From: Rubrivivax sp.
Lineage (GTDB): Bacteria; Pseudomonadota; Gammaproteobacteria; Burkholderiales; Burkholderiaceae_C
NCBI GenBank assembly: GCA_027484825.1
Contig: JAIXSE010000021.1
Coordinates: 310,001 to 374,000, forward strand
Length of the DNA stretch: 64,000 bases
Reading direction: 5' to 3'
Shown here: positions 19,706 to 28,277 of the stretch, piece after piece
How positions within the stretch are numbered: position 1 is the stretch's first letter
Layout: every line of letters starts with the position of its first letter
Notes under the pieces: model-generated
Databases searched by the model: none
The model's input: only the letters and a program-made list of their open reading frames with translations
What the model was told of the DNA's origin: nothing
Position numbers and translations under genes: made by a program

Positions 19706-20636
19706 ACGGCCCAAGACTGACTTCTGGACCGTTGGTGTTGTTCCCGAAAAGCTCTCCCACCTGACCCCGGAGCGGCTGCGGGAGCTTCGCGATCAGATCC
19801 ATTGGATGCCCCTGGCCGGGGACTGGCAGTACTACGCCGATCCCTTCGGCGTGCGGGACGGCGATCAACTCCACGTCTTCGTCGAGCACTTTGACTACCG
19901 CAGCAAGAAGGGCGAGCTGCGCCGGTTGACGCTGAATCTGACCACCGGGCTCTGGACCGCCCCGCAATGCGTGCTGCAACTGCCTTGCCATCTGTCCTAT
20001 CCCTTTGTGCTGCATCACGAAGGAGCGTGGTGGATGGTGCCGGAATCCAGCCAGGCCGGTGAGATTGCGCTCTACCGCGCCGCGGGAGGCGCGGATGATC
20101 CCACCTCGGCGTGGATCCGCGTGGCCCCGCTGTTGGCGGGCGTGCCGGGGGTGGATGCCTCCGTGGTCCTGCATGACGGACTGTGGTGGATGTTCTATGC
20201 CGTGATCGGGCCCAACAAGAAGGACCAGCGCGAGCTGCATGTGGCCTACGCCCCCGACTTGACCGGGCCGTGGACCGTCCATGCCGGCAATCCGGTGCTG
20301 ACCAGCGAGCATGGCGCGCGACCGGCCGGCACGCCCTTTGTGGGGCATGACGGCAAGATGCACCTGCCGGTTCAGGACCGCCGTTCGGGGTATGGCTCCG
20401 GCACACGACTGCTGCGCTTTGACCAGCTCAGCCCGTCGTCGATCCAGCTGGAAGACCAGCGCACCGTCTACACCGGGGACCTGGCCCACGCGGACTTCCC
20501 CGATGGGCTGCACACCCTGTCGGCCTGCGGCGACCTGACCCTGCTGGACGTCAAGCGCATCGACCGGTCCCGCACCCGCACGCTGATCGACATGAAGCGG
20601 CGCTTGCGGCGCGCGGTCCGGCGTGTGATGCCCTGA
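19698..20636 (+). CDS. GINT1 N-terminal-like (glucosamine-inositolphosphorylceramide transferase type) protein
   Basis: A 312-residue protein, with the start set at GTG 19698, which overlaps the GT4 stop region and follows GGAAG at good spacing; the track start would overlap 50 bases. The sequence looks like a five-bladed propeller: repeated Trp-rich blades (DWQYYADPFGVRDGDQLHVFVEHF, LSYPFVLHHEGAWWMVPESSQAGEIALYRA, PGVDASVVLHDGLWWMFY, ELHVAYAPDLTGPWTVH, GTPFVGHDGKMHLPVQDRR). This matches proteins annotated with the plant GINT1 N-terminal domain and often found in bacterial polysaccharide loci. The enzymatic role is unproven; with its GT4 partner it probably modifies a surface glycan. Confidence 0.7.
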   Translation: MFKRPKTDFWTVGVVPEKLSHLTPERLRELRDQIHWMPLAGDWQYYADPFGVRDGDQLHVFVEHFDYRSKKGELRRLTLNLTTGLWTAPQCVLQLPCHLSYPFVLHHEGAWWMVPESSQAGEIALYRAAGGADDPTSAWIRVAPLLAGVPGVDASVVLHDGLWWMFYAVIGPNKKDQRELHVAYAPDLTGPWTVHAGNPVLTSEHGARPAGTPFVGHDGKMHLPVQDRRSGYGSGTRLLRFDQLSPSSIQLEDQRTVYTGDLAHADFPDGLHTLSACGDLTLLDVKRIDRSRTRTLIDMKRRLRRAVRRVMP

Positions 20637-20676
20637 TGGGCTGGGCGTCACCTCGCGGCGGCGTCCACCACCCCCA

Positions 20677-23052
20677 TCATGGCTGTGACACGCCCGCCGC
20701 GTCTTTGGTCGGCACCAGCGCTGGCGGCGGCTCGTCCTGCAGAATGGCCCGCACATTGGCCGGCAGCGCCTGCTGCCGCGCACGGATCATGTCGTAGCGG
20801 TCCAGCGTCAGCCGCTCGGCGGCGTCATCGTCCAGCATGATCACCGGCCGCAGAAACACCAGCAGATTGGTCTTCTTGCGGGTGTGGCTACGGCTGCTGA
20901 ACAGCCCGCCCACCAGCGGCAAACGCCCCAGCCCGTAGAGGTGGTCCGCGTCGGCCGTGTCGCTGTCCTCGATCAGCCCGCCCAGCACGATGATCTTGCC
21001 GTCCTTCACCGTCACCGTGGATTCCACCGACCGCTTGTTGGTGGTGGGCCCCGCATTGGTGGTGCCTGGGGTGGTGGTCGAGGCGACCGAGGACGACTCC
21101 TGATAGATGGTCAGCCGGATGCTGCCGTTCGGCCCGATCTGCGGGCGGATGCGCAGCGTGATGCCCACGTCCTTGCGTTCGATGGTCTGGAACGGCGAAC
21201 TGCTGGAGCTGCTGGTGGTGGTGTAGGAGCCGGTGACAAAGGGCACGTTCTGGCCCACCACGATCTTGGCCTCTTCGTTGTCCAGGGTGACCAGGTTGGC
21301 GGTGGACAGGATGTTGGTGCCGGACATCGACTCCAGCGCATTCACCACCGTGCCCAGCGTGATGTCGGTCGTGGTGCTGCTGATGTTGAAGATCTGCTTC
21401 CACTGAATGCCCACATCCAGCGCCTTGCTGGCGTCCACCTCGACGATCAGCGACTCCACATAGACCTGCGCCCGGTTGGAATCGAGCAGGTCCACCACCG
21501 CGCTCAGTTCCCGAAAGCGCGGCTCGGAAGCGGTGATGATCAGCGCATTGGTGGCCGGGTCCGCCTGGATGAAGCCGCCGGTGGACGGCTCGGCCGTGGC
21601 GGAGACGGGCGCGGTGGCCTGCTTGCTGGAAGCGCCGCTGCCAGTGGCGCTGCTGTCCGAGCTGCTTCCGGACCCGCTGGACATGGATGCGAATGCGGTG
21701 GAGGAGCCTCCGGCGCGCGCATTGCCGCCACTGCCCCCGCTGCTGCCGCCACTGTCGTTCAACCCGTTGTTGCTGTCCTGCGCCGAGAACGCCGCCCGGA
21801 GCACCGAGGCCAGCCGGGTCGCCTCCGCATGCTTGAGGTAGATCACATGGATGCTGCTGCCGGCAATGCCGTTGTTGCCGGGTTTGTCCAGCCGCGAGAC
21901 CAGCGCGCGGATGGCCTGCAGCCGTGCCTGGCTGGGGGCGCGCACGAGCAGGGCATTGCTGCTGATGTCCGCATAGACCTGCGCAGTGCCGCCGCCCGCG
22001 GCCCCTTGCGCCGGGCTGGTCCCCGTGCCGGCGGCTGTACCGCTGGCCGATGCGCCTTGCGCCCGCTGCACACCATCGACCATCTTCGAGACGATCTGCG
22101 CCACCGTGGCGGCCTGCATGTGCTTGAGGGGGATCACCTCGACATCGGTGGCGCTGGGGGTGTCCAGCGCGGCGATGATGGACGCCAGCCGGGTCTGGTT
22201 GTCCGCATAGTCGGTGATGACCAGCGAGTTGTTGCCGGCATTGACGTTGATGGTGTTGTTGGCCGCGATCAAGGGCCGCAGCACTGACACCAGATTGCTG
22301 GCGTTTTCGTATTGCAGCGGGAAGATGCGGGTGACGATCTGGTCCTGGCTGCGCGAGTCCGCGCCGGCGACGACGGTGCCGGATTGCACCTTGGCTTCCC
22401 CTTCGGGAACGATCTTCAACAGACCGGCGCTTTCAACAACGGCGTAGCCGAGTCCGCGGAGCGTGCTGGCAAAGTACTGATAGACCTGCGGGCGTGTCAG
22501 ACCTTCTTCGCTGACCAGGGTCATCTTGCCCTTGACGCGCGGGTCCACCAGGATGGGACGACCCAGGATGGCAGCGACCGCGCGGGCGACGGCGTCCACA
22601 TCGGCATCAACGAATTTGACGACGGCGAGTGAGGCGGCTCCCATTGCAGGGGCTGCGGGTGCTGCGGGGGTCTTCTTGGTGAGGGCCTTGGTGGCTGACT
22701 GGCCGGCTGTCTTTGGGGCTGTCTCGCCCGTGGGAGGCTGCGTGAGCGACCAGGTGGCGGTGCCAGCGTCGCCCTTGGGTTGGGCTGCCGATGGGCCGGT
22801 CGCACTGCGGCCAGCCGCGTCACTGCCGGTGGGCGTGCCGCTGGTGGTCGGGCGGAGCGTTGTGGCCGGGTCCGGTGTCTGGCCGCCAGGCCCTTTGCTG
22901 GCCGACCTGCCGCCGCTTCCGAGCTCCGGAGGCGGGGAGGGCGCTGCATCACCAGCGGCTTTGGCGCCGTCAGGTGCGCCGCAAAAGGCGGCGACAAGAA
23001 TCAAGCCGGAGAGGGCCAGCAGGCGGTGGGGGGCGGGGGCAGTGTGCTTCAA
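20677..23052 (-). CDS. gspD: Type II secretion system secretin GspD
   Basis: A 791-residue outer-membrane secretin with a signal peptide (LLALSGLILVAAFCGAPDGAKA), a Pro/Thr/Ala-rich segment (about 30-140), an N0 domain from AVVKFVDADVDAVARAVAAILGRPILVDPRVKGKMTLVS, and N1-N3 repeats (ITDYADNQTRLASIIAALDTPSATDVEVIPL and following). A long Gly/Ser insert (DSGGSSGGSGGNARAGG...) interrupts N3. The secretin core includes LIVEVDASKALDVGIQWKQ, VPFVTGSYT, and the C-terminal VKDGKIIVLGGLIEDS...PLVGGLFSSRSHTRKKTNLLVFLRPVI. The start appears to be TTG (23052). No other gsp gene lies beside it. Confidence 0.95.
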   Translation of the reverse strand: MKHTAPAPHRLLALSGLILVAAFCGAPDGAKAAGDAAPSPPPELGSGGRSASKGPGGQTPDPATTLRPTTSGTPTGSDAAGRSATGPSAAQPKGDAGTATWSLTQPPTGETAPKTAGQSATKALTKKTPAAPAAPAMGAASLAVVKFVDADVDAVARAVAAILGRPILVDPRVKGKMTLVSEEGLTRPQVYQYFASTLRGLGYAVVESAGLLKIVPEGEAKVQSGTVVAGADSRSQDQIVTRIFPLQYENASNLVSVLRPLIAANNTINVNAGNNSLVITDYADNQTRLASIIAALDTPSATDVEVIPLKHMQAATVAQIVSKMVDGVQRAQGASASGTAAGTGTSPAQGAAGGGTAQVYADISSNALLVRAPSQARLQAIRALVSRLDKPGNNGIAGSSIHVIYLKHAEATRLASVLRAAFSAQDSNNGLNDSGGSSGGSGGNARAGGSSTAFASMSSGSGSSSDSSATGSGASSKQATAPVSATAEPSTGGFIQADPATNALIITASEPRFRELSAVVDLLDSNRAQVYVESLIVEVDASKALDVGIQWKQIFNISSTTTDITLGTVVNALESMSGTNILSTANLVTLDNEEAKIVVGQNVPFVTGSYTTTSSSSSSPFQTIERKDVGITLRIRPQIGPNGSIRLTIYQESSSVASTTTPGTTNAGPTTNKRSVESTVTVKDGKIIVLGGLIEDSDTADADHLYGLGRLPLVGGLFSSRSHTRKKTNLLVFLRPVIMLDDDAAERLTLDRYDMIRARQQALPANVRAILQDEPPPALVPTKDAAGVSQP

Positions 23053-23074
23053 CGTCTCGAAAGGCTGGCTGCGG

Positions 23075-23136
23075 TCGCCCGAGACATCGGGCGATCAGTC
23101 CAGCCATTTCAACCGCGCGCAGTTGCTGCGCGGTTG
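23075..23136 (-). promoter_or_regulatory. Two hairpins in the gspD leader
   Basis: Two perfect inverted repeats lie 22-85 bases before the gspD start: TCGCCCGA-GACA-TCGGGCGA (23075-23094) and CAACCGCGC-9 nt-GCGCGGTTG (23110-23136). If transcribed they would form two stable stems in the 5' leader. Neither has a T-tract on the minus strand. Confidence 0.5.
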
Positions 23137-23290
23137 CCTGAGCGACGAGAGTTGTGAAGCAGATGGGCGCAACACGCAGGGGACTGACACAAGCGGCGGA
23201 TGAGGCGCCGAGATCACGGCGCACAGCCGCCATGGCGTGTCAGGCCTGACAAGATGGTGTTGGCGGGATATGTGTGTGAAGGCGACCCGC

Positions 23291-23869
23291 TCAGACGTGC
23301 AGCCAGGCCGCGATGCCCAGGCCCACGCCCACCACACCCACGCCGATGGTGGCGTACTCCATCCAGCGACGGCGCGTCAGCAGCGCGATGGCCGCCAGCG
23401 CGATGCCGATCTGCAGGGCCGTCGTGGCCTGGGCCCAGCGGTGATGCAGGTGCATCTGCTCCTCGCTGCGGTGGTCCCATTCCTGCGACTGGGCTTCGAG
23501 CTTGTCGGCCTTGGTCTTGATTTCGTTCTTCTCGGATTCGTAGCGGGCGACCTTGTCTCGGTACTTGGCCTTCTGCTCGTCGCTCGGGGCCAGTTCCACC
23601 GCCAGTTCCGCCAGGCTCTGCTTGCTGCTCTTAGCCTGGAAATAATTCCACTGGTTGGCCGCTTCGGTCTTGGTGATGGCGGCGTTGTTCTTGTACAGGC
23701 CTGCATTGGCTTGCGTGGCGCCGCCCATGTAGCTGAAGAAGGCGCCGACTGTGGCCAGGATGGCGGTGATGACGGCCAACTGCCCGCCGAGACCCTTGGG
23801 TTCGTGCTGGGCGGCATGCTCCAGTTCGTGGTCATGCGGGCCGTGGACGTGGAAATGACTGCCGGACAT
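23291..23869 (-). CDS. DUF4337 family membrane protein
   Basis: A 192-residue protein of the DUF4337 type: His-rich start (FHVHGPHDHELEHAAQHEP), first membrane segment LAVITAILATVGAFFSYMGG, the family core TQANAGLYKNNAAITKTEAANQWNYFQAKSSKQSLAEL, a charged coiled-coil region (KAKYRDKVARYESEKNEIKTKADKLEAQSQEWDHR), then two C-terminal membrane helices (ATTALQIGIALAAIALLTRR and YATIGVGVVGVGLGIAAWLHV). The function is unknown. The start has a Shine-Dalgarno sequence (TGGAGCCCGA-ATG). It sits between folA and gspD on the same strand. Confidence 0.88.
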   Translation of the reverse strand: MSGSHFHVHGPHDHELEHAAQHEPKGLGGQLAVITAILATVGAFFSYMGGATQANAGLYKNNAAITKTEAANQWNYFQAKSSKQSLAELAVELAPSDEQKAKYRDKVARYESEKNEIKTKADKLEAQSQEWDHRSEEQMHLHHRWAQATTALQIGIALAAIALLTRRRWMEYATIGVGVVGVGLGIAAWLHV

Positions 23870-23938
23870 TCGGGCTCCAGAGAAAAATGAGGTCAGAGAG
23901 AAATCAGAAACGGGGCGGACATCAGACAGGGGCGGACA

Positions 23939-24448
23939 TCAGGGTCGCACGCGTTCATAACGAACGAAGTCAAAGTGCCATCCGTGGCCTTGGTCTTCAG
24001 GGCTGAAGTGGCGTTCCCGCTTCGTCTCCCGGAACTGGGTGGGGGGGACGGGCGGGAAGTGCGCATCGGCCTCGAAGCTGTGGTCGATCTCGGTCAGTTC
24101 AAGAGCGTCCGCCAGGGGCAGGGTCTGCGCATAGATCTGGGCACCGCCCATGACAAAGACAGTGTCGTCCGGTGCGCATGCGGCCAGCGCAGCGTCCACT
24201 GTGGAGAACACCTCCGCGCCTTCCAGCGCGAGCCCCGGCTGGCGGGACAGCACCAGATTGCGACGCTGCACCAGGGGGCGGAAGCGGACGGGAATGGAGT
24301 CCCAGGTCTTGCGGCCCATCAGCACGGTGTGACCGAGGGTCAGGGCCTTGAAGCGGGCCATGTCCTGCGGCAGGCGGCACAGCAGTTCATTGTCCCGGCC
24401 AATGCCTCGTGCACGGTCCAGCGCCGCGATGAGGGTGAGGTGAGGCAT
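23939..24448 (-). CDS. folA: Dihydrofolate reductase FolA
   Basis: A 169-residue NADPH-dependent reductase that regenerates tetrahydrofolate. The landmarks are LIAALDRARGIGRDNELLCRLPQDMARFKALTLGHTVLMGRKTWDSIP with the conserved Arg/Gly and Met20-like loop, RNLVLSRQPG, FVMGGAQIYAQTLPLADALELTEI, and the C-terminal DFVRYER. It is a complete, standard-length protein with a reasonable Shine-Dalgarno sequence. Its partner thyA, which consumes methylene-THF, is also in the window but 6 kb away. Confidence 0.96.
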   Translation of the reverse strand: MPHLTLIAALDRARGIGRDNELLCRLPQDMARFKALTLGHTVLMGRKTWDSIPVRFRPLVQRRNLVLSRQPGLALEGAEVFSTVDAALAACAPDDTVFVMGGAQIYAQTLPLADALELTEIDHSFEADAHFPPVPPTQFRETKRERHFSPEDQGHGWHFDFVRYERVRP

Positions 24449-24644
24449 GGCAGACAGCTCCAGGGTTGGTCATCAAGGGACGGGCGATTTTAGAGCGGCG
24501 TCCCCCGCTCCCTGTGACGGAACGTCAAGGATTTCGGGGGAGACTGGGACCCTCTGATGGCGGCCTCCTTTTGGGGCCTCGTCCGGCGACGATCGAGCGG
24601 CTACGCTTGTCCTGCCGCTCTTCTCCAGCAACTGCCATCCGCAG

Positions 24645-24676
24645 CTTCCACCCGCAACTTCCACCCGCAACTTCAA
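24645..24676 (+). repeat. 13-bp tandem repeat just before the PcaC-like gene
   Basis: CTTCCACCCGCAA occurs twice in tandem, followed by CTTCAA, ending 12 bp before the ATG at 24688, where the ribosome-binding site would be expected. No clear Shine-Dalgarno sequence is seen here. Confidence 0.75.
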
Positions 24677-24687
24677 CGCCCACGCTT

Positions 24688-25107
24688 ATGACCCGTCCTC
24701 TCGCTCCCAAAAATCAAGCCCTGTTCGATGCCGGCCTGGCCACCCGCAAGGCGGTGCTCGGTGAGCAGGTCGTCGACAACGCACTGGCTCAAGCCACGAA
24801 CTTCACGCTGGACCTGCAGGAACTGGTCACCCAGTATTGCTGGGGCGACGTATGGAACCGCCCTGGCTTGGATCGGCGCACCCGGTCGATGCTCAACCTG
24901 GCCATGCTGACCGCGCTGAACAAGCCGCATGAATTGAAGCTGCATGTGCGCGGGGCGCTCAACAACGGCGTGACGCAGGACGAGATCAAGGAGGTGCTGC
25001 TGCAAACCGCCATCTACTGCGGGGTGCCCGCCGCGATGGATGCGTTTCGCACAGCGGCGGAGGTGCTGAAGGAGGCGGCGGCGACCCGGCCATCCGGCGC
25101 TGACTGA
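24688..25107 (+). CDS. Carboxymuconolactone decarboxylase (PcaC)-like protein
   Basis: A 139-residue AhpD/CMD-fold protein starting at MTRPLAPKNQ; the upstream extension in the track is rejected. Family features are LFDAGLATRKAVLGEQVVDNAL, ELVTQYCWGDVWNRPGLDRRTRSMLNLAMLTALNKPHELKLHVRGALNNGVTQDEIKEVLLQTAIYCGVPAAMDAFR. The match to 4-carboxymuconolactone decarboxylase of the protocatechuate branch is good, but the rest of the pca pathway is absent here. Many homologues without pca context act on unknown substrates or quench peroxides. It has no CxxC redox pair, so peroxidase activity is unlikely. Confidence 0.82.
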   Translation: MTRPLAPKNQALFDAGLATRKAVLGEQVVDNALAQATNFTLDLQELVTQYCWGDVWNRPGLDRRTRSMLNLAMLTALNKPHELKLHVRGALNNGVTQDEIKEVLLQTAIYCGVPAAMDAFRTAAEVLKEAAATRPSGAD

Positions 25108-25269
25108 ACCGCGGGCGACGCTCCGGCATCGGACGGATTTCACGCTGCGCTCAACTCGTAAGCAACTGTCACAGACTCGTGATGGCAGCCCCAGCGGCTG
25201 GCTGCGCAGAATTCCGGCGGTCAAGGGCTTCATCTGAGAAGGCCCTGACTCAGCTGTTTGGGAAGCCGT

Positions 25270-26796
25270 ATGAACCTCCGTCACAAATTGCCGCTGGCCA
25301 TCGCCATGGCCTTGATCTTCACCCTGGCCGCCGGACTTTTCGGCCTGTGGACTGCCCATCAATCGCTGGGCACCTTCCAGAACGATGTGCAAGGCCACGC
25401 CGCCGCCGAACGGGTGGCCGCGGAAGTGGAGAGTCATTTCAAGGGTCAGATCCAGGAATGGAAGGACGTGCTGCTGCGCGGGTCCGACGCTGCGCTGTTC
25501 GACAAGCACTGGGCGGCCTTTCAGGCCCACGAAAAAGCCGTGCAGGCCCAGGCGGCCGTGCTCAAGGGCATGCTGGCCGACCCGGCATTGCGCGAGCGGG
25601 TGGAGCAGTTCCAGGCGCAGCATCAGAAGATGGCCGCAGGCTACCGGGCGGGCCTCGATAAATTCCAGATGGTCGGCTTTGACTCGTCGGTGGGAGACAT
25701 GGCCGTCAAAGGCGTTGACCGTGAGCCGGGTGCGCAATTGCAGCAGCTCAAGACCGCCATTGCCGAGCAGAGCCGCGCGGTGGCCGACGGCGCCTACGCG
25801 TTTGGCACGCGGGCCATCTGGCTCAGCTTCAGCCTGATGGTGGTGGCGGCGGTGCTGGGGGTGTTCATCGCCTGGCGGATCACCCGTGCGGTGGTGCGGC
25901 CGCTGGAGCAGGCCGTCAGCGTGGCCACGGCGGTGGCGCAAGGCAACCTGGTGGAGCCGATCACGGCGGACCGCTCGGACGAGGTCGGTCAACTGCTGCG
26001 CGCGCTGGCCGCCATGCAGGCCGACCTGAGTGCCTTGGTCAATGAAGTGCGCGGCAATGCCGAGCAAGTGGCCTCTGCCAGCTCCGAAATCGCAGCCGGT
26101 AACGGCAACCTGGCCGAACGGACCGAACACCAGGCCTCAGCCCTGCTGACGACCGTGACCTCCATGGAAGAACTGGCCGGTGGTGTGCGCAATAACGACG
26201 CCCACGCCCAGCAGGCGCATCAATTGGCGCAGCAAGCCAGCGAGGTCGCCACCCGTGGCGGGCAGGCCATTGCGGCGGTGATGGGCACCATGTCCAGCAT
26301 CCAGGATGCCTCGCAGCGGGTGGTGCCCATCATCGAAGTCATTGACGGCATTGCGTTCCAGACCAACATCCTGGCGCTGAATGCGGCCATCGAAGCGGCC
26401 CGGGCTGGCAGCCAGGGACGCGGTTTCGCGGTGGTGGCCGGGGAGGTGCGGTCGCTGGCGCAGCGTAGTTCCAGTGCGGCCCGGGAGATCCGCGAACTGA
26501 TCCTGGCCAGTTCGGAGCGGGTGACTGCAGGCGCGCAGGAAGTGCAGGGCGCCAGCGTCACTATCCGGGATGTGGAGTCGTCGATTGGGCGGCTGAGTGG
26601 CCTTATCCATGCCATCAGCGCGTCCAGCGCCCAGCAAAATGCCGAAGTCGGTCAGGTGAATGAGGCCATCCGCAGGCTCGAACATGGCACGCAGCAAAAT
26701 GCGGCCATGGTGGAAGAGACCAGTGCTGCCGCCGAGAGCCTGCGGCGCCGGTCGGAGCAACTGGTGGCCCTGATGGCGAAGTTCAGAACCGCTTGA
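25270..26796 (+). CDS. Methyl-accepting chemotaxis protein
   Basis: A 508-residue inner-membrane chemoreceptor. The start at [13 protein letters not shown] is chosen for the GGAAG eight bases upstream. It has one membrane segment at about 9-28, a periplasmic helical sensor of about 150 residues, a second membrane segment at about 180-205 ([21 protein letters not shown]), a HAMP domain ([23 protein letters not shown]) and a signalling domain with the hairpin tip [48 protein letters not shown]. It lacks a CheR-docking pentapeptide at the C terminus (ends MAKFRTA). The ligand is unknown. Confidence 0.95.
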   Translation: MNLRHKLPLAIAMALIFTLAAGLFGLWTAHQSLGTFQNDVQGHAAAERVAAEVESHFKGQIQEWKDVLLRGSDAALFDKHWAAFQAHEKAVQAQAAVLKGMLADPALRERVEQFQAQHQKMAAGYRAGLDKFQMVGFDSSVGDMAVKGVDREPGAQLQQLKTAIAEQSRAVADGAYAFGTRAIWLSFSLMVVAAVLGVFIAWRITRAVVRPLEQAVSVATAVAQGNLVEPITADRSDEVGQLLRALAAMQADLSALVNEVRGNAEQVASASSEIAAGNGNLAERTEHQASALLTTVTSMEELAGGVRNNDAHAQQAHQLAQQASEVATRGGQAIAAVMGTMSSIQDASQRVVPIIEVIDGIAFQTNILALNAAIEAARAGSQGRGFAVVAGEVRSLAQRSSSAAREIRELILASSERVTAGAQEVQGASVTIRDVESSIGRLSGLIHAISASSAQQNAEVGQVNEAIRRLEHGTQQNAAMVEETSAAAESLRRRSEQLVALMAKFRTA

Positions 26797-26888
26797 ACGC
26801 TATGCGGTGAGCGCCGCATGCTGCTCATCGCTCATCGCCGCATAATTCGCGGCACCGTGCCCTTCGGCAACGCTTGGATCGCGCCAGC

Positions 26889-28103
26889 ATGCCTTTGCTT
26901 CCTCGCCCGCAGTTCCGCCATCACACCTGGGAATTCCCGGTGCATCACATGCGGGGCGGCACCTCGACCGGGCTGGTGATCTGGGCACCGCTGGCTCCCA
27001 GCGAAGAGGCCCTGCGCGAAGAGCTGCTGCGCCATCTCATGGGCGTGCCGCTGGAGGGCGAGTGGCCGGGCAATCGCCAGATCACCGGCCTGGGCCGTGG
27101 TTCGGCTACCAGCAACAAGGTCTTCTTTGCCGAGATGGAAACGACGCCCTCCGGTCCGCGGCTGGTCAGTACCCTCGCGCAACTCGCGGCGGATCATGGC
27201 CGGGTGGACTGGAGCGTGAACTGCGGCAATATGTCGTCCGCCTTGCAGTTGTGGGCGCTCGACACCGAGCTGCTCCAAGCCACCGGGACCGGCCCCCAGA
27301 CCCTGGACATCCGCAACACCAACACCGGTGTGCTGACGACGTCGCGGATGGTGGTCAGCCCCGACGGCACGCTGGCGACCGCCGAGATTCCCGGTGTGAT
27401 GGGACAACACCCGGCCGTGGACCTGTTCCTGCATGCCCCCTCGGGCGCCAAGACCGGGCGGCTGCTGCCGACGGGCCAGGCGATGGAGGTGATCGAAGGC
27501 GTGCGTCTGAGCTGCGTGGATGTGGCGGTGCCGATGGTCATCATCAGCGCCAGCGACCTGGGGAAGACGGCGCACGAGCCGATGTCGGACCTCACCCGAG
27601 ATGCCGGCTTCATGCAGCGCCTCCAGCAGTTGTGGGTGGCGGCAGGCCTTCGGATGGGATTGCGGCGCAAGGACGGCAGCCTCATGTCCGCGGAAGATCT
27701 CGCACGCAGCGAGACCGTTCCAAAGGTCTGCATCGTCGGCCCTGCGCAGGGCAATGCCGACCTGGCGGTGCGCTACTTCACGCCGCAGACGGGGCATCCG
27801 TCGCTGGCCGTGTCGGGCGGATGCTGCCTGGCATCGGCGACGTTGATCCCGGGATCGGTGGCGCATCAGCTGGCGCCGAAGAGCGCATCCGCAGACTTGC
27901 GCGAATATGCCGTGGACATTGAGAACCCGGCCGGTGTGCTCTCCACCACCGTGGTGGCCGCGACCGATGGTCACGAGGTGACCATTGCCTCGGCCGCCTA
28001 TCAGCGCAGCGCGCAGGTGTTGATGCGGGGGTATGTGCCGCTTCAAGGAGCGTCGCACCGGCTCCAGCAGGCCTTGGCGGCTGTGGCGTCGCAAGCGTCG
28101 TAG
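26889..28103 (+). CDS. PrpF-family isomerase (2-methylaconitate / 4-oxalomesaconate type)
   Basis: A 404-residue protein of the PrpF family, with a diaminopimelate-epimerase-like fold. The start is taken at MPLLPRPQFRHHT because the track start is a TTG five codons upstream. The catalytic-type motifs are HMRGGTSTGLVIW at about 25-37, GRGSATSNKVFF, DWSVNCGNMSSALQLWAL (the Cys region) and TGHPSLAVSGGCCLASATLIPGSVA. In the family PrpF interconverts trans- and cis-methylaconitate; GalD-type members act on oxalomesaconate. Without prpC/acnD or gallate genes nearby, the substrate stays open. The last codons and stop lie in a 9-bp tandem repeat. Confidence 0.85.
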   Translation: MPLLPRPQFRHHTWEFPVHHMRGGTSTGLVIWAPLAPSEEALREELLRHLMGVPLEGEWPGNRQITGLGRGSATSNKVFFAEMETTPSGPRLVSTLAQLAADHGRVDWSVNCGNMSSALQLWALDTELLQATGTGPQTLDIRNTNTGVLTTSRMVVSPDGTLATAEIPGVMGQHPAVDLFLHAPSGAKTGRLLPTGQAMEVIEGVRLSCVDVAVPMVIISASDLGKTAHEPMSDLTRDAGFMQRLQQLWVAAGLRMGLRRKDGSLMSAEDLARSETVPKVCIVGPAQGNADLAVRYFTPQTGHPSLAVSGGCCLASATLIPGSVAHQLAPKSASADLREYAVDIENPAGVLSTTVVAATDGHEVTIASAAYQRSAQVLMRGYVPLQGASHRLQQALAAVASQAS

Positions 28104-28130
28104 GCGTCGTACGCGTCGCAAGCGTCGCAA
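28086..28130. repeat. Five 9-bp tandem units across the prpF-like stop codon
   Basis: The units GCGTCGCAA, GCGTCGTAG, GCGTCGTAC, GCGTCGCAA and GCGTCGCAA run head to tail. The second unit supplies the TAG stop by a single change from CAA to TAG-type codon content, so loss of that unit or mutation would extend the protein. Confidence 0.85.
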
Positions 28131-28241
28131 GGGGCGCCTTCGGTTCCCGGATGCCCTTCCGTGCTGCAATTGCGTTCGCTGAGCGCGGCACCCGCAGTCG
28201 AGGGCCAGCTTGAATTCGAGCGTGCGTTGACGCTCTCGGGC

Positions 28242-28262
28242 CAGGCGCCGATAGGGCGCCTG
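28242..28262. terminator. GC hairpin between convergent genes
   Basis: CAGGCGCC-GATAG-GGCGCCTG is a perfect 8-bp stem between the prpF-like gene (+) and the repeat protein gene (-). There is no T-run on either side, so terminator function is only a guess. Confidence 0.35.
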
Positions 28263-28277
28263 ACCTCAGCGCCAGCC

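Noticed and set aside
24688-25107. Protocatechuate (pca) pathway
   Set aside because: Only one CMD-fold gene is present; no pcaB, D, G, H, I or J nearby.
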